Source: Allostella vacuolata
Lineage (GTDB): Bacteria > Pseudomonadota > Alphaproteobacteria > ATCC43930 > Allostellaceae
Reading direction: 5' to 3'
Length of the DNA stretch: 64,000 bases
Assembly (NCBI GenBank): GCA_006739055.1
Contig: AP019702.1
Coordinates: 4,551,388 to 4,615,387 of the forward strand
Part shown: positions 8,829 to 18,409 of the stretch, piece by piece
Numbering within the stretch: position 1 is the first letter of the stretch
Layout: every line of letters begins with the position of its first letter
Notes under the pieces: model-generated
The model's database searches: none
Told to the model about the DNA's origin: nothing
What the model saw: the letters and a program-made list of their open reading frames with translations, nothing else
Program-made: the position numbers and the translations under genes

Positions 8829-9770
8829 TCAGACAAGATACTGCTTCGAGACCTCCTGGCCGAGCCGAACGTTGCTTTCGATGAATTGGGTCAGGAATTC
8901 ATGGAGGCCCATCTGGAAGATGTCGTCGATCCGGGTGAAGCGCAGCCGGGCATGGATCTGGCCGGCGAGCCGGTCGGCTTCGCCGGTTCGCCCGTACGCC
9001 GAGGACAGGAAATCCAGCGTCCGGGTGATCTCGATGAAGCAGGCCGCCAGCGAGCGCGGCATCTCCGGCTTCAGGATCAGCAGTTCGGCGACCAGCCACG
9101 GCTTCACCTCGCGGCGATAGATCCAGTGATAGGCCCGCGACGCCGAAACCGCGCGCAGCACCGCCGTCCATTGCACGTAGTCGAGCCCGCCGCCCACCGT
9201 CTCGTAGGTCGGCAGCAGCACGTTGTACTTCACGTCGAGGATGCGGGCGGTGCTGTCGGCGCGCTCGATGAAGGTGCCGAGGCGGGTGAACCAGTAGGCG
9301 TCGTTGCGCATCATGGTCGAGCCGACGCAGCCGGTGAACAGCAGCGAGCGCTCCTTCACCCAGTCGAGCACGCGGCGCACCGTGTCGGGCGCGAAGTCCT
9401 GGTCGCCGAAGCCGCGCGCCTGCAGCCACGAGCCGTTGACCGCGTCCCACATGTCGGCCGAGAGCGCCGTGCGCACCGCCCGCCCGTTCCGTCGCGCGGT
9501 CTGGATGCAGGAGAGGATCGAGGACGGGTTGTCCGGGTCGCGGGCCAGGTAGTCGATCGCCGCCTCGGCCGTGGCCTCGCGGTGCTTCTCGTAGAAGCCC
9601 GTCTCGCACCCCGCGGCCACGATCGTCGAGTGCCACTCGGTGTTGCCGCCCCCGGCGACGGTGCCCATCGCCGCCAGCCGGTAGCCGGCCTCCAGGATGC
9701 GGGCCATGTTCTCCGCCCGCTCCATGTAGCGGGCGAGCCAGAAGAGATTGTCGGCCGTCCGGCTCAGCAT
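8829..9770 (-). CDS. Alpha-E domain protein of the Anbu operon
   Basis: 313 residues, predicted almost wholly alpha-helical. It begins MLSRTADNLFWLARYMERAENMARIL, the conserved opening of the alpha-E family (COG2307). No catalytic motif is recognised. In other genomes this protein is encoded beside, or fused to, a circularly permuted ATP-grasp enzyme, and the pair is thought to make or attach a small peptide. Here it starts 4 bp after the ATP-grasp stop, so translation is probably coupled. Function is inferred only from this conserved neighbourhood. Confidence 0.88.
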   Translation of the reverse strand: MLSRTADNLFWLARYMERAENMARILEAGYRLAAMGTVAGGGNTEWHSTIVAAGCETGFYEKHREATAEAAIDYLARDPDNPSSILSCIQTARRNGRAVRTALSADMWDAVNGSWLQARGFGDQDFAPDTVRRVLDWVKERSLLFTGCVGSTMMRNDAYWFTRLGTFIERADSTARILDVKYNVLLPTYETVGGGLDYVQWTAVLRAVSASRAYHWIYRREVKPWLVAELLILKPEMPRSLAACFIEITRTLDFLSSAYGRTGEADRLAGQIHARLRFTRIDDIFQMGLHEFLTQFIESNVRLGQEVSKQYLV

Positions 9771-9774
9771 CGCC

Positions 9775-11190
9775 TCAACCCTCCAGCACCCAGGTGTCCT
9801 TGGTGCCGCCCCCCTGGCTGGAATTGACCACCAGCGAGCCGTCGCGCAGGGCCACCCGCGTCAGCCCGCCCGGCACGATCCGCACCTTGTCGGCCCCCAC
9901 CAGCACGAACGGCCGCAGGTCGACATGGCGCGGCGCCACCCCGCCGTCGACGAAGGTCGGACAGGTGGAGAGCGCCAGGGTCGGCTGGGCGATGTAGCGG
10001 TCGGGCGCGGCCTTGACCTTGTCGGCGAAGGCGGCGCATTCGGCCCGGGTCGCGTGCGGCCCGACCAGCATGCCGTAGCCGCCGGAGCCGTGGACGTCCT
10101 TCACCACCAGTTCCCCCAGATGCTCCAGCACATAGGCGAGCTCGTCGGGCTTGGCGCAGGACCAGGTCGGCACGTTCTTCAGGATCGGCTCCTCGCCGAG
10201 ATAGAAGCGCACCATCTCCGGCACATGGATGTAGACCGCCTTGTCGTCGGCGATCCCCGCGCCGACCGCGTTGGCCAGCGTGACGGTGCCTTTGCGATAG
10301 GCAGCGAGCAGGCCGGGCACGCCCAGCATCGAGTCCGGGTTGAAGGCGCGCGGGTCGATGTACGAGTCGTCGATGCGCCGGTAGATCACGTCGACCCGGC
10401 GCGGGCCCTGGGTCGTGCGCATGTAGACGACGTCGTCGTCGACGAACAGGTCCGGCCCCTCGACCAGCTCGACGCCCATCTCGTCGGCCAGGAAGGAATG
10501 CTCGTAGTAGGCGCTGTTGTAGGGCCCGGGGGTCAGCAGCACCGCCACCGGCTCGCCCTTGCAGGCGGGCGGGGCGACCGAGCGCAGCGTCTCCAGCAGG
10601 GCTTCCGGGTAGCGCGAGACCGGCTGCACGCGGTGGCGGGCGAAGAGGTCGGGGAAGAGGCGCATCATCACCTCGCGCCCTTCCAGCATGTAGGAGACCC
10701 CGGACGGGGTCCGGCAATTGTCCTCGAGCACGTAGAAATCGTTCTCGGCGACGCGGACCACGTCGATGCCGGCAATGTGGGTATAGACCCGGCCCGGCAC
10801 CTCGAACCCCTCCATCTGGGCGAGGTAGCTCTCGTTCTGCAGCACCAGCGCCTCGGGCACCTTGCCGGCACGCAGGATGTCGCGCTCGTTGTAGACGTCG
10901 TGGATGAAGGCGTTGAGCGCCCGCGCCCGCTGCTCCAGCCCGCGCGCCAGATAGTCCCACTCCGACGCGCCCAGCACCCGGGGGACGATGTCGAAGGGGA
11001 TCAGCCGCTCGGGGTCGCCGCCCTCGCCATAGACGGCAAAGGTGATGCCGATGCGCCGGAACAGCATCTCCGCCTCGCGGCGCTTGTGCGCGAAGACCTC
11101 GGGCGGGGTCGATTGAAGCCACTCGCTGACCGTGCGGTAGGCCGCGCGCAGGTTCCCCCCGGTTCCCATCTCGTCGAATGCTGCAGCCAT
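9775..11190 (-). CDS. Circularly permuted ATP-grasp family protein
   Basis: 471 residues from the ATG at 11190, which is preceded by GGAGGGG; the frame is open further upstream but without a ribosome site. Family blocks seen are FAVYGEGGDPERLIPFDIVPR, DNCRTPSGVSYMLE (with the Asn and Arg typical of ATP-grasp ligases), and VVKDVHGSGGYGMLVG (ATP-binding glycine-rich loop). The conserved SSQGGGTKDTWVL is the C-terminal end. It matches COG2308, predicted to form peptide bonds by ATP-dependent carboxylate activation. It is first in the Anbu operon, so the set may build a peptide or modification that the Anbu protease processes. That link is a published-type prediction, not proven. Confidence 0.9.
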   Translation of the reverse strand: MAAAFDEMGTGGNLRAAYRTVSEWLQSTPPEVFAHKRREAEMLFRRIGITFAVYGEGGDPERLIPFDIVPRVLGASEWDYLARGLEQRARALNAFIHDVYNERDILRAGKVPEALVLQNESYLAQMEGFEVPGRVYTHIAGIDVVRVAENDFYVLEDNCRTPSGVSYMLEGREVMMRLFPDLFARHRVQPVSRYPEALLETLRSVAPPACKGEPVAVLLTPGPYNSAYYEHSFLADEMGVELVEGPDLFVDDDVVYMRTTQGPRRVDVIYRRIDDSYIDPRAFNPDSMLGVPGLLAAYRKGTVTLANAVGAGIADDKAVYIHVPEMVRFYLGEEPILKNVPTWSCAKPDELAYVLEHLGELVVKDVHGSGGYGMLVGPHATRAECAAFADKVKAAPDRYIAQPTLALSTCPTFVDGGVAPRHVDLRPFVLVGADKVRIVPGGLTRVALRDGSLVVNSSQGGGTKDTWVLEG

Positions 11191-11284
11191 TCGGTCCCCT
11201 CCGAAATCACGATGGCCGACAGGGAATTTGCGCGTCAAGAGAAAGACTTGCTTATTATTTGCCCATCTCGTGGGAACCTTTTGA

Positions 11285-12580
11285 TCAGCCGGCGGTGGAG
11301 GGCGTCCGGGCCCGTGCCGCCCGCCGCGCGACACCCAGGCTGACGGCGCCCATGGCGGCCACCCCGGCCACCGCCAGGTAGGTGGTGGCGTAGCTGCCGG
11401 TGGCGACGCTGATCGCCCCGAAGGCGGCCGGGCCGAAGATGATGCTGGAAAAGGTCAGCATCATGCAGCCGCCGGTCGCCACGCCGATGCGGTCGGGCGG
11501 CGCCTGGCGCGCCACCTCGGCCATGAAGACCCCGTTCCAGCCGACCGCGGTCGACCCGAAGAGGGCACCCAGGCCATAGACCGCGATCGGCGGCCACGCG
11601 ATCGTCAGGCTGGACGCGGCAAGGCAGGCGCCCATCGCCAGGCCGGTCACCACCAGCAGGGTGACGAACCCATCGCCGATCCGGTCGGCCACCAGGCCCC
11701 AGCCGACCCGGCCGAGGACGCCCGCCACCTGCATGATGGCGACGACGAAGCCCGCTTCGACCAGGCCGAAGCCGGCCTCCGCCACCAGCAGCGTCGTCAT
11801 GAAGGCCAGCACGCACATCTGGGTCAGCGAGAGCGCCATCGAGGCGAACGACAGGTAGCGCAGGGCCGGCGTGCGCCAGACGAGCAAGACCGCCCCGAAC
11901 GGGTTCTGCTGCAGCCGGTGGGCCGGATCGCGGTCGTCGTCCCAGCGCCGCCGGCCGAACGCCAGCGCCACCAGGAGCGCCAGCGACAGCACCGCCACCA
12001 GCCCGACCGCCCAGCGCCAGCCCAGCGTCAGCGCCACCGGCGGCAGCATCAGCCCGGCCAGCATCCCGCCCCACGGCACGCCCGTCTGCTTGATCGAGAA
12101 AATGAGGTTGAGGCGAGGGCCCCGGGCGAAGCGCATCAGCAGGTGCGAGGCGGCCGGGTTGGTCAGCCCGTAGCCCAGCCCCATCACGACCGAGCCCAGC
12201 GCGATCGTCCACAGCGACCCGCCCAGCACCAGCAGCACGGCCAGGATCGCCAGCGCCAGCGCCAGCTGGCTCGCCCGCCCCGCCCCCAGGCGGCGGACCA
12301 CGGCGCCGCCGATGATCGAGGTGGTCATGGCGCCGGTGTAGATCAGGGTCGTCTGATAGCCGATCAGCGCGGGCGAGATGCCCAGCATCTCGGCCAGGCG
12401 TGGGGCGATCGTCGGCACCGACAGGGTCGTGGCCGACGCCAGGGCCTGCACCGCGGTGGTGGCGGCGACGACGGTCCAGGGATTGGTCGCGAAGTGGGAG
12501 CGCGCGGGATGGGTCACGGGAGGGACGAATGCCTTGGGAGGGTGAATGAGCGGGCTGGATGGGTAAATGGCCCTGTCCAT
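11285..12580 (-). CDS. MFS transporter (CynX/NimT-like)
   Basis: About 431 residues with twelve predicted membrane segments. Family-like loops include GAMTTSIIGGAVVRRLGAG between helices 2 and 3, and the conserved LTNPAASHLLMRF and IFSIKQTGVPWGGMLAG blocks. These resemble CynX/NimT-type major facilitator proteins that move small anions or drugs. The start is uncertain: an ATG at 12580 (MDRAIYPSS) is used, but a GTG nearer the first helix is possible and neither has a strong ribosome site. It is divergent from the TPR gene, about 100 bp away, and 94 bp upstream of the Anbu operon on the same strand. Substrate not determinable. Confidence 0.85.
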   Translation of the reverse strand: MDRAIYPSSPLIHPPKAFVPPVTHPARSHFATNPWTVVAATTAVQALASATTLSVPTIAPRLAEMLGISPALIGYQTTLIYTGAMTTSIIGGAVVRRLGAGRASQLALALAILAVLLVLGGSLWTIALGSVVMGLGYGLTNPAASHLLMRFARGPRLNLIFSIKQTGVPWGGMLAGLMLPPVALTLGWRWAVGLVAVLSLALLVALAFGRRRWDDDRDPAHRLQQNPFGAVLLVWRTPALRYLSFASMALSLTQMCVLAFMTTLLVAEAGFGLVEAGFVVAIMQVAGVLGRVGWGLVADRIGDGFVTLLVVTGLAMGACLAASSLTIAWPPIAVYGLGALFGSTAVGWNGVFMAEVARQAPPDRIGVATGGCMMLTFSSIIFGPAAFGAISVATGSYATTYLAVAGVAAMGAVSLGVARRAARARTPSTAG

Positions 12581-12684
12581 CCTGGACCCCGCCGGCGGGC
12601 CGGGGCAATGCTTTGCCGAGGCTGCGGTTGCGCGAGTCACGCAGCGGGCGCAAAGCTGGAGCGGGGCCGATTTCGGAAGCGGAC

Positions 12685-14079
12685 ATGATCGGGGATGCGA
12701 CGGAACGGCGGCGCCGCGCGCGCGCCGCCCTGGACCGGCGGGATTTCGCGGCCGCGCGCGCCGAGCTGGAGCCGCTGGTGGCGGCCGAGCCCGGCAATCC
12801 GGAAGGGCACGGGCTGCTGGGTGCGGTGCGGGCCGCGGCCGGCGACCATGCGGGGGCCGCTGCGGCCTATGCGACGGCGCTGCGGCTGCGCCCCGGGCAT
12901 GGGCCGACCGCCCACCGGCTGGGCGCCACCCTGCTGCGACTGAATGCCGCCGAGCGTGCCCGGGCCGTCCTGGCGCCGGCGGCCGCGGCCGCCGTCGAGG
13001 ACGGGGCCCTGCAGGCCACCTATGCCGCCGCCCTGCTGCGGACGGAGCGATGCGCTGAGGCGGCCGACGCCGCGACCCGGGCGACGGCCCACGACCCCGG
13101 CCTGGTCTCGGCCTGGATCACGCTGGCGGCCGCGCGGCGGCGGATGGGCGACCTCGCGGACGCGCTTGCCGCCGCGGACCAGGCCGTCCGCCAGGCGCCG
13201 CGATCGGCCCCCGCGCATCTCGCCCGCGCCGCCGCCCTGCTGGCGCTCGGCCGCTTCGAGGAAGGCTGGGCCGAGCAGGAATGGCAATGGCCGGCGATGG
13301 CCGGGACCGAGGCGGGCCCGGCGACGGGATGGTGGGACGGACGGCCGGTCGCCGGCCGGATCGCCATCCGCGGCGACCTGGACCCCGGCGAGCAGCTGTG
13401 GGCCAGCGCCTTCCTGCCCGGCCTGGTCCGGGCGGGGCATCGCCTGGTCCTGGAATGCGCCCCGCCGCTGCTCGCCCTGTTCCGCCGCAGCTTCCCGGAC
13501 GTCGAGGTGGTGGCGGGCGGACGCCCGGATGGTCGCCTGGCCGCCGCCGGCATCGCCGCCGAGACGCCGCTCTCCCGGCTGCCGGCGATCGCCTGGCGGC
13601 GCCATCGCCGCGTCGGCCGCCCGGGCGAGCGGCTGGTCGCCGAGCCGGTCCTGAAGTCGCGCCTGCGCATCCATTATCGCGAGGCCGCGGCCGGACGGCG
13701 CATCGTCGGCCTCGCCCGCCACGGCCGCCCTCCCCATGGACAATCGGCCGACACCCCGCTCAGTCGTTGGGGTCGGCTGCTGGACCATCCCGACCTGTTC
13801 GTCGTCGAGCTGCCGGAGGCCGTGGGCGACTTCGACGCGCTCGCCGCCCAGGTGGCCGCCCTGGACGGCGTCGTCGCCGTCCCCGGGCCGGTCGTCGCGA
13901 CGGCGCTGGCGGTCGGCACGCCGCTGGTCGTCGCGGTCGATCGCTTCCACCCCGACTGGCGCTACCCGATCGCCGGCGAGGACAGCCCCTGGCTGCCCGG
14001 CGCCCGGCTGCTGCGGTCGAACGCCGACGATGGCTGGGACGCCCTGCTCGAACGCATCGTCCGGGTCGCCGCCGAATGA
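12685..14079 (+). CDS. TPR protein with C-terminal glycosyltransferase-like domain
   Basis: 464 residues from an ATG with GGAAG upstream. Residues about 5-200 are alanine-rich TPR repeats, with hallmarks such as HGLLGAVRAAAGDHAGAAAAY and AHLARAAALLALGRFEEGW. Residues about 215-460 resemble the C-terminal half of bacterial TPR proteins related to GT9/GT41 folds, including a late DSPWLPGARLLRS block equivalent to DSPWYPTARLFRQ. This half is diverged and catalytic competence is unclear. The stop overlaps the next gene's start (ATGA), so it is translationally coupled to the inositol-monophosphatase-family enzyme. A second protein of the same architecture lies at 23539-25005. Confidence 0.75.
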   Translation: MIGDATERRRRARAALDRRDFAAARAELEPLVAAEPGNPEGHGLLGAVRAAAGDHAGAAAAYATALRLRPGHGPTAHRLGATLLRLNAAERARAVLAPAAAAAVEDGALQATYAAALLRTERCAEAADAATRATAHDPGLVSAWITLAAARRRMGDLADALAAADQAVRQAPRSAPAHLARAAALLALGRFEEGWAEQEWQWPAMAGTEAGPATGWWDGRPVAGRIAIRGDLDPGEQLWASAFLPGLVRAGHRLVLECAPPLLALFRRSFPDVEVVAGGRPDGRLAAAGIAAETPLSRLPAIAWRRHRRVGRPGERLVAEPVLKSRLRIHYREAAAGRRIVGLARHGRPPHGQSADTPLSRWGRLLDHPDLFVVELPEAVGDFDALAAQVAALDGVVAVPGPVVATALAVGTPLVVAVDRFHPDWRYPIAGEDSPWLPGARLLRSNADDGWDALLERIVRVAAE

Positions 14080-14885
14080 TCCCGCCCGGCCTGGGACCGG
14101 CGGTCGAGTCGCTGATGCGCGAGGCGGCCGCCCGCGCCATCCTGCCGCGCTTCCGCGCATTGGCGGCGGGCGACATCCTCGAGAAGCAGCCGGGCGAGCT
14201 GGTCACCGTCGCCGATCGCGAGGCGGAGGCGATCCTCGCCCGCGGCCTGGCCCTGCTCCTGCCCGGATCGACCGTGGTCGGCGAGGAGGCGGTGGCGCTC
14301 GACGACGGGTTGCGCCGGGCCGTCGCCGCCACCGACCGGCTGTGGCTGGTCGACCCGCTGGACGGCACCGCCAACTTCGTCGCCGGCGATACCCGCTTCG
14401 CGGTCATGGTGGCGCTGCTCCGGCATGGGCAGACCGTCGCGGCCTGGATGCTGCAGCCGGAGGGCGACATCATGGCCGCGGCCGAACGGGGCGCCGGGGC
14501 AACCCTGGACGGCGTGCGCATCGCGGTTCCAGCCGACAGCCCGGAGTCGGCGACGCCGACGGGCGCCATCCTGACCCGGTTCCTGCCGCCGGAGGTGCGG
14601 GAGCGCATCGCGCTGGGCGTCGGCCGGCTCGGCCCGGTGCTGCCGGGCATGCGCTGCGCCGGCACCGAATACCCGGCGATCGCCGCCGGGCGGCAGGACT
14701 ATGCCCTGTTCTGGCGCACCGAGCCCTGGGACCATGCCCCCGGCGCCCTGTTCCTGGCCGAGGCCGGCGGCCGGGCTGCCCGGCCGGACGGATCGCCCTA
14801 CCGGCCGGGCGACGGGCGCAAGGGGCTGCTGGTCGCCCGCTCGCCCGCCGTCTGGGACCAGGTCGCGGACGCCCTGTTCGACTGA
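14076..14885 (+). CDS. Inositol monophosphatase family protein
   Basis: 269 residues with the complete Li-sensitive phosphatase motif set: VVGEEAV (metal-binding Glu pair, about residue 68), WLVDPLDGTANFV (catalytic Asp residues, about residue 90) and EPWDHAPGALFLAEAGG (C-terminal metal-binding Asp, about residue 217). By family it dephosphorylates inositol-phosphate, histidinol-phosphate or related sugar phosphates using Mg2+. The ATG overlaps the upstream TPR stop by 4 bp, pointing to a shared role, possibly in carbohydrate or glycan metabolism. No his or inositol genes lie near enough to decide the substrate. It is the last normal-GC gene before the low-GC defence-like operon. Confidence 0.88.
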   Translation: MIPPGLGPAVESLMREAAARAILPRFRALAAGDILEKQPGELVTVADREAEAILARGLALLLPGSTVVGEEAVALDDGLRRAVAATDRLWLVDPLDGTANFVAGDTRFAVMVALLRHGQTVAAWMLQPEGDIMAAAERGAGATLDGVRIAVPADSPESATPTGAILTRFLPPEVRERIALGVGRLGPVLPGMRCAGTEYPAIAAGRQDYALFWRTEPWDHAPGALFLAEAGGRAARPDGSPYRPGDGRKGLLVARSPAVWDQVADALFD

Positions 14886-14948
14886 CACCAAGCCCCGCCG
14901 AATGGCAATTTCCGCCGTGGAACTCGACGACCGGATCGGGATCTGACA

Positions 14949-17816
14949 TCAGCCCAGAGGATAAACCGAGCTGAGGGTCACTCCGTTTCGGCCATTGCCG
15001 TCGAGTTCAAGTACACGTAAAGGATGCATTTGACCAAAGGGCGTCTCGACCGTGCCGATCGCGGCAAACTTCTCGATGAGATGCCGGGCCAGAGCCCGGC
15101 TCGAAGTCGTGATGACGAGATTCAGCGAGAGCCTATTCTCCAGAACAGTTGCGCGAAGGATATCGAGTAGACCAACTCGATTTAGATCGTCGAGGTGGAT
15201 GACGGGCTCATCAAGGAAGAAGGTCCCGCCAAGGCTGCGAGCACGAGCAAGGAATAGTGCGAGTGCCAAATCCTGTCGCTGCCCCTGACTGAAATCCTTC
15301 CCCGGGTCTAGCTGCTGTCCGCCGGCATCCGCTAGCCAATGGAGGAAATCCCGATCCTCGCCCAGATTGATGCGATCGAAGACCCTATTGGCGTGCATCC
15401 GAGCAAACAGCGGGTTGACGACCCGGCTGAGCCCCTGAACCTGCCTACGGCTAGTCGTTGCATAAGCTTCCTGGAAGATTGCGCGCGCACGGTTCGCGGC
15501 CGCGACGCGGCCAGTCATGCGCGCGTGGCGCTCAAGAGATGGAGCGATCGCACGATGCAGCGTGTCGAGACGCTCACGCCGAGATTCTGAGGCCCAGGCG
15601 GCGCGCGCAGCCTCGATATGAGCCTCCGCAGACTGGAGGCGCTGGACGTCAGCGGCAAGCTCTGCCTTAAGCGCCGCGAGCGTTCCATCGGCCCATTCGG
15701 TATCCGGAGCCGCAGCTTGCCAAGCGGTACGCAACTCAGCAAGCTCGGCAGCCTTGGCCCGCAGTGCCGAGCGACATTCGCGCAGGCGCTGCTGCGCGCC
15801 GGCGCGGTCGGTGCGGAGCTCATCACGTGCACCGGTCGCAATTTCGATCGCCTTGGCGAGGTCGGCGAGCCGGAGCTGAACGATCTGCTCGCGTGTCCCA
15901 AAGGTCGTTTCGAGCTCGTTGAGTAGTCCCGTTACCGCCGTCTCCGTCGGGAGGAGTGGCGCGGGGCCACCCGCAAGTGTCGGCGTCAGGGCGTCGCGGG
16001 CGGCGATGAGGTCGGCGAGCGCATCAGCCACGTTGAGCCTAGCGACCGCTTGCGTGATCTCGTCGTGGGGTTGATCTGAGGAAAGACCGAGCCGTGCGAA
16101 ATCGCGCATCTGTTGGTCAGATGCGGCAACGAGCGCGGCACGCTCCCTTTCCAGCCCCTCGATCGCGGTCTGCGCGGACACCGCGGCATCAAGACGGGCA
16201 CGGGCCAGGCGGGCAGCCTCAACGGCTAAGCCCGCCGCCTCTCGCATCGCTTCGGCGATTGCTGGAGCTGCGATCAGCGCGGCACCAATCGCCGAACGCA
16301 GCGCCGCCGCGTCGCCCCAGTCATGCGCGCAGGCTGGACACTGGCTGCTGCCGCTGTGATCGTGCGCTAGCAGATCGCGCGCAGCAGTATGCAGGCGAGC
16401 AACCGGCTCGACCGTCGCGTCGAATGCCGAACGTGCCGAGCGGGCACGTGCGTCAGCATCCGCTGCATCACCGCGAAGGACTGCCAAGACATCTTCAGAC
16501 ACCCGTTCGTGTACTCGGCGGGCGATCTCGGCATCGACCAGCCGCAACCGCTCGCCGACGCTTGTGGACTGCTCAAGTAATACCTTGAGTGAGGCGAGTG
16601 CGCGGCGCCGCTCGCGACGCGCACTCGCCGTCCAACGCGCCTCAGCGAGATTGTCCGACAGTGTGGCAAGCGATTGTGGCGCCCCGATCAACAAGCCGGC
16701 GTCAAAGAGTGCTGCCAGGAGAGCCGCGCCGAAGTGGGTGAGCCGATCCTTGGCGGCGGCCAGCGCGCGCGACGCCTCGTCAGCGACCTCGCGTTCCGAT
16801 ACCCGCTGCGAGAGCGTAGCGGCAGCGGCGCGGGCCTGCTGCTCGATACGCTCAAGTTCCGCCGCCAGCCTTGTTTCGACTGAGTTGCCTTCTTGGACCG
16901 CCACTTCGAGTGACAGCCGTGCACTCCATTGTGCTTCGACACGTTGGACTGCGCGGCTGCGTTCGTCCAGCGCGTGCCGCTGGCGTCGCTGGATGGCGGT
17001 GAGGGCTTCCAGCCGATCATCGAGTGTCGGAACATCCTCGACATCCCGCTCCTGATCGCGTTCAAGCAGCTTCCCAGCCGCCGCAGCCTCGGACCGCGCC
17101 GAGACGACCCGGCCACTCGCCTCCTCGCCGGTGCGCACGAGCGCTGACTCCAGATCGCGTGCTTCAGACGATTGCTGCTCAATCAGCTGCGTCAACGTGC
17201 GTAGGCGTGCGCCGAGTTCGCTCGCATATTTGTCGCACTGCCGCTCAGCGTCGAGGAGGTGGCGGATGCCGAGCAAGTCGGCGAAGATCTGGGTGCGCCG
17301 CTCTATCGTCTCGTCGTCCGTATCTACGAGGGCCGCGAGAGCCTCAGCGCTGAGAAAGCGTGTGCCCTTGAGCCAGCGTTGGCGCAGGCTGATCGCGGTC
17401 AGGTGATGGGTCTCGTCGGCGGCGGCTGCCGGCGCAAGCAGCGCCAGGAGGTGGTGGGGACCTGCGCGCGTCATCCTGTCCCGCGCGTCACCGAAAAGCG
17501 CGAGAGATTGCGTGCTATCGGCATGACGTGCAAGAAATCGTGGCGCGCCTTTCAGGAAGAGGTCGGCCTCGACGGCGGGGGTCTGATTGTCCGCAGCGAA
17601 CTTGGAGCGCAGGACGTGGGCGTCAAAGTCTCTGCCGTGCTTCAGACGCTCGACTTGACCGGTGAGCAGCCATTCGGCCGCCTCACACATTGTTGTCTTG
17701 CCAGTCCCGTTGGGTGCGAACACGAGGGTGAGCGGGGCGCTCAGGTCGAAGCGGACGGAATGGCTGATTCCGCGGAAGGCGGAGATGCTGAGCGATGACA
17801 GGCGGACGCCGCGCAT
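14949..17816 (-). CDS. Rad50/SMC-like ATPase of a Lamassu/ABC-3C-like system
   Basis: 955 residues. Walker A is FAPNGTGKTT with Lys40. An ABC-type signature SQGQRQ lies at 843-848 and Walker B FFLDEP with Glu870 follows, then a D-loop-like HLDD. Two long coiled-coil arms flank a CPAC motif (Cys493, Cys496) at the exact middle of the protein, as in the Rad50 zinc hook. By family it should dimerise, bind DNA ends or unusual DNA and hydrolyse ATP. The start at 17816 overlaps the upstream stop by one base (TGATG), favouring it over an earlier in-frame ATG. GC and third-codon GC are clearly lower than in flanking genes, suggesting horizontal transfer. It is the third gene of a three-gene operon and the likely sensor/motor (LmuB-like). 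Confidence 0.85.
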   Translation of the reverse strand: MRGVRLSSLSISAFRGISHSVRFDLSAPLTLVFAPNGTGKTTMCEAAEWLLTGQVERLKHGRDFDAHVLRSKFAADNQTPAVEADLFLKGAPRFLARHADSTQSLALFGDARDRMTRAGPHHLLALLAPAAAADETHHLTAISLRQRWLKGTRFLSAEALAALVDTDDETIERRTQIFADLLGIRHLLDAERQCDKYASELGARLRTLTQLIEQQSSEARDLESALVRTGEEASGRVVSARSEAAAAGKLLERDQERDVEDVPTLDDRLEALTAIQRRQRHALDERSRAVQRVEAQWSARLSLEVAVQEGNSVETRLAAELERIEQQARAAAATLSQRVSEREVADEASRALAAAKDRLTHFGAALLAALFDAGLLIGAPQSLATLSDNLAEARWTASARRERRRALASLKVLLEQSTSVGERLRLVDAEIARRVHERVSEDVLAVLRGDAADADARARSARSAFDATVEPVARLHTAARDLLAHDHSGSSQCPACAHDWGDAAALRSAIGAALIAAPAIAEAMREAAGLAVEAARLARARLDAAVSAQTAIEGLERERAALVAASDQQMRDFARLGLSSDQPHDEITQAVARLNVADALADLIAARDALTPTLAGGPAPLLPTETAVTGLLNELETTFGTREQIVQLRLADLAKAIEIATGARDELRTDRAGAQQRLRECRSALRAKAAELAELRTAWQAAAPDTEWADGTLAALKAELAADVQRLQSAEAHIEAARAAWASESRRERLDTLHRAIAPSLERHARMTGRVAAANRARAIFQEAYATTSRRQVQGLSRVVNPLFARMHANRVFDRINLGEDRDFLHWLADAGGQQLDPGKDFSQGQRQDLALALFLARARSLGGTFFLDEPVIHLDDLNRVGLLDILRATVLENRLSLNLVITTSSRALARHLIEKFAAIGTVETPFGQMHPLRVLELDGNGRNGVTLSSVYPLG

Positions 17817-18409
17817 CACGCTGTCTCGTCGCGGAGCAGGGCCGCGGACACGCCGATTGCGTTGATTTCCTCCCAGAGCACCCTGGCTTCGGTGTCGATA
17901 TCGGGCCATTGTAGCTCGGTGCCGGCGGCGATCTCAGAACTTGGGAGCCCCAGGACGGTAACGTCGGCGACGCGCCGCCATGGAACCGTCTCGTGGTCGG
18001 GATCGTCAGCAGTCGATGGCCAGATTAGATGCTTGCGGCATACCTGGGCCGAAAGCTCCAGCCGACGTACATCATCGCGTGCTTCCTCGTCAGGGGGCTC
18101 CGGAAGTGCCAGCACGAGATAGCCGTCAATAGGATTGCCGCCCGCGTGCTGCTCGCCGGCGACGAGCACCTCATCGAACCAGCGCTGGCCGGCGTCCGCC
18201 GCCGCGTCGACCGCGGCCGCGTCGCTCGCCGGACACGGCCATAGCAACAGCTGAGCATAGGTCGAGGACCAAAGTGCGACGCCATCGGGCACCGCTGCGG
18301 CCTTCAGATCCGATAACTGGACGATGCGCGCGAGCCCTACCTTGATGCAAAGCGCATCGAGTGCAGCATAGGCTGTGGTCAGATCCGTGTGTGTGGCCTG
18401 CTCGATCAT
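17816..18409 (-). CDS. Small middle component of the SMC operon (LmuC/ABC-3C MC-like)
   Basis: 197 residues, acidic, with no recognised catalytic motif, signal peptide or membrane segment. The N-terminus (MIEQATHTDLTTAYAALDAL) looks helical; a Trp-containing region lies near residues 125-170. It overlaps the upstream nitrilase-like gene by 4 bp and the downstream SMC gene by 1 bp, so the three are translationally coupled. Position between an effector-like gene and an SMC ATPase, together with its size, matches the LmuC component of Lamassu or the middle component of ABC three-component systems. I do not recognise the family by sequence alone; the role is inferred from context. Confidence 0.6.
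   Translation of the reverse strand: MIEQATHTDLTTAYAALDALCIKVGLARIVQLSDLKAAAVPDGVALWSSTYAQLLLWPCPASDAAAVDAAADAGQRWFDEVLVAGEQHAGGNPIDGYLVLALPEPPDEEARDDVRRLELSAQVCRKHLIWPSTADDPDHETVPWRRVADVTVLGLPSSEIAAGTELQWPDIDTEARVLWEEINAIGVSAALLRDETA

Noticed and set aside
17817..17909. Earlier start for the SMC-like ATPase
   Set aside because: The additional 31 residues overlap the middle gene and are not SMC-like; the start at 17816 couples to the upstream stop and lies right before the conserved N-terminal strand.
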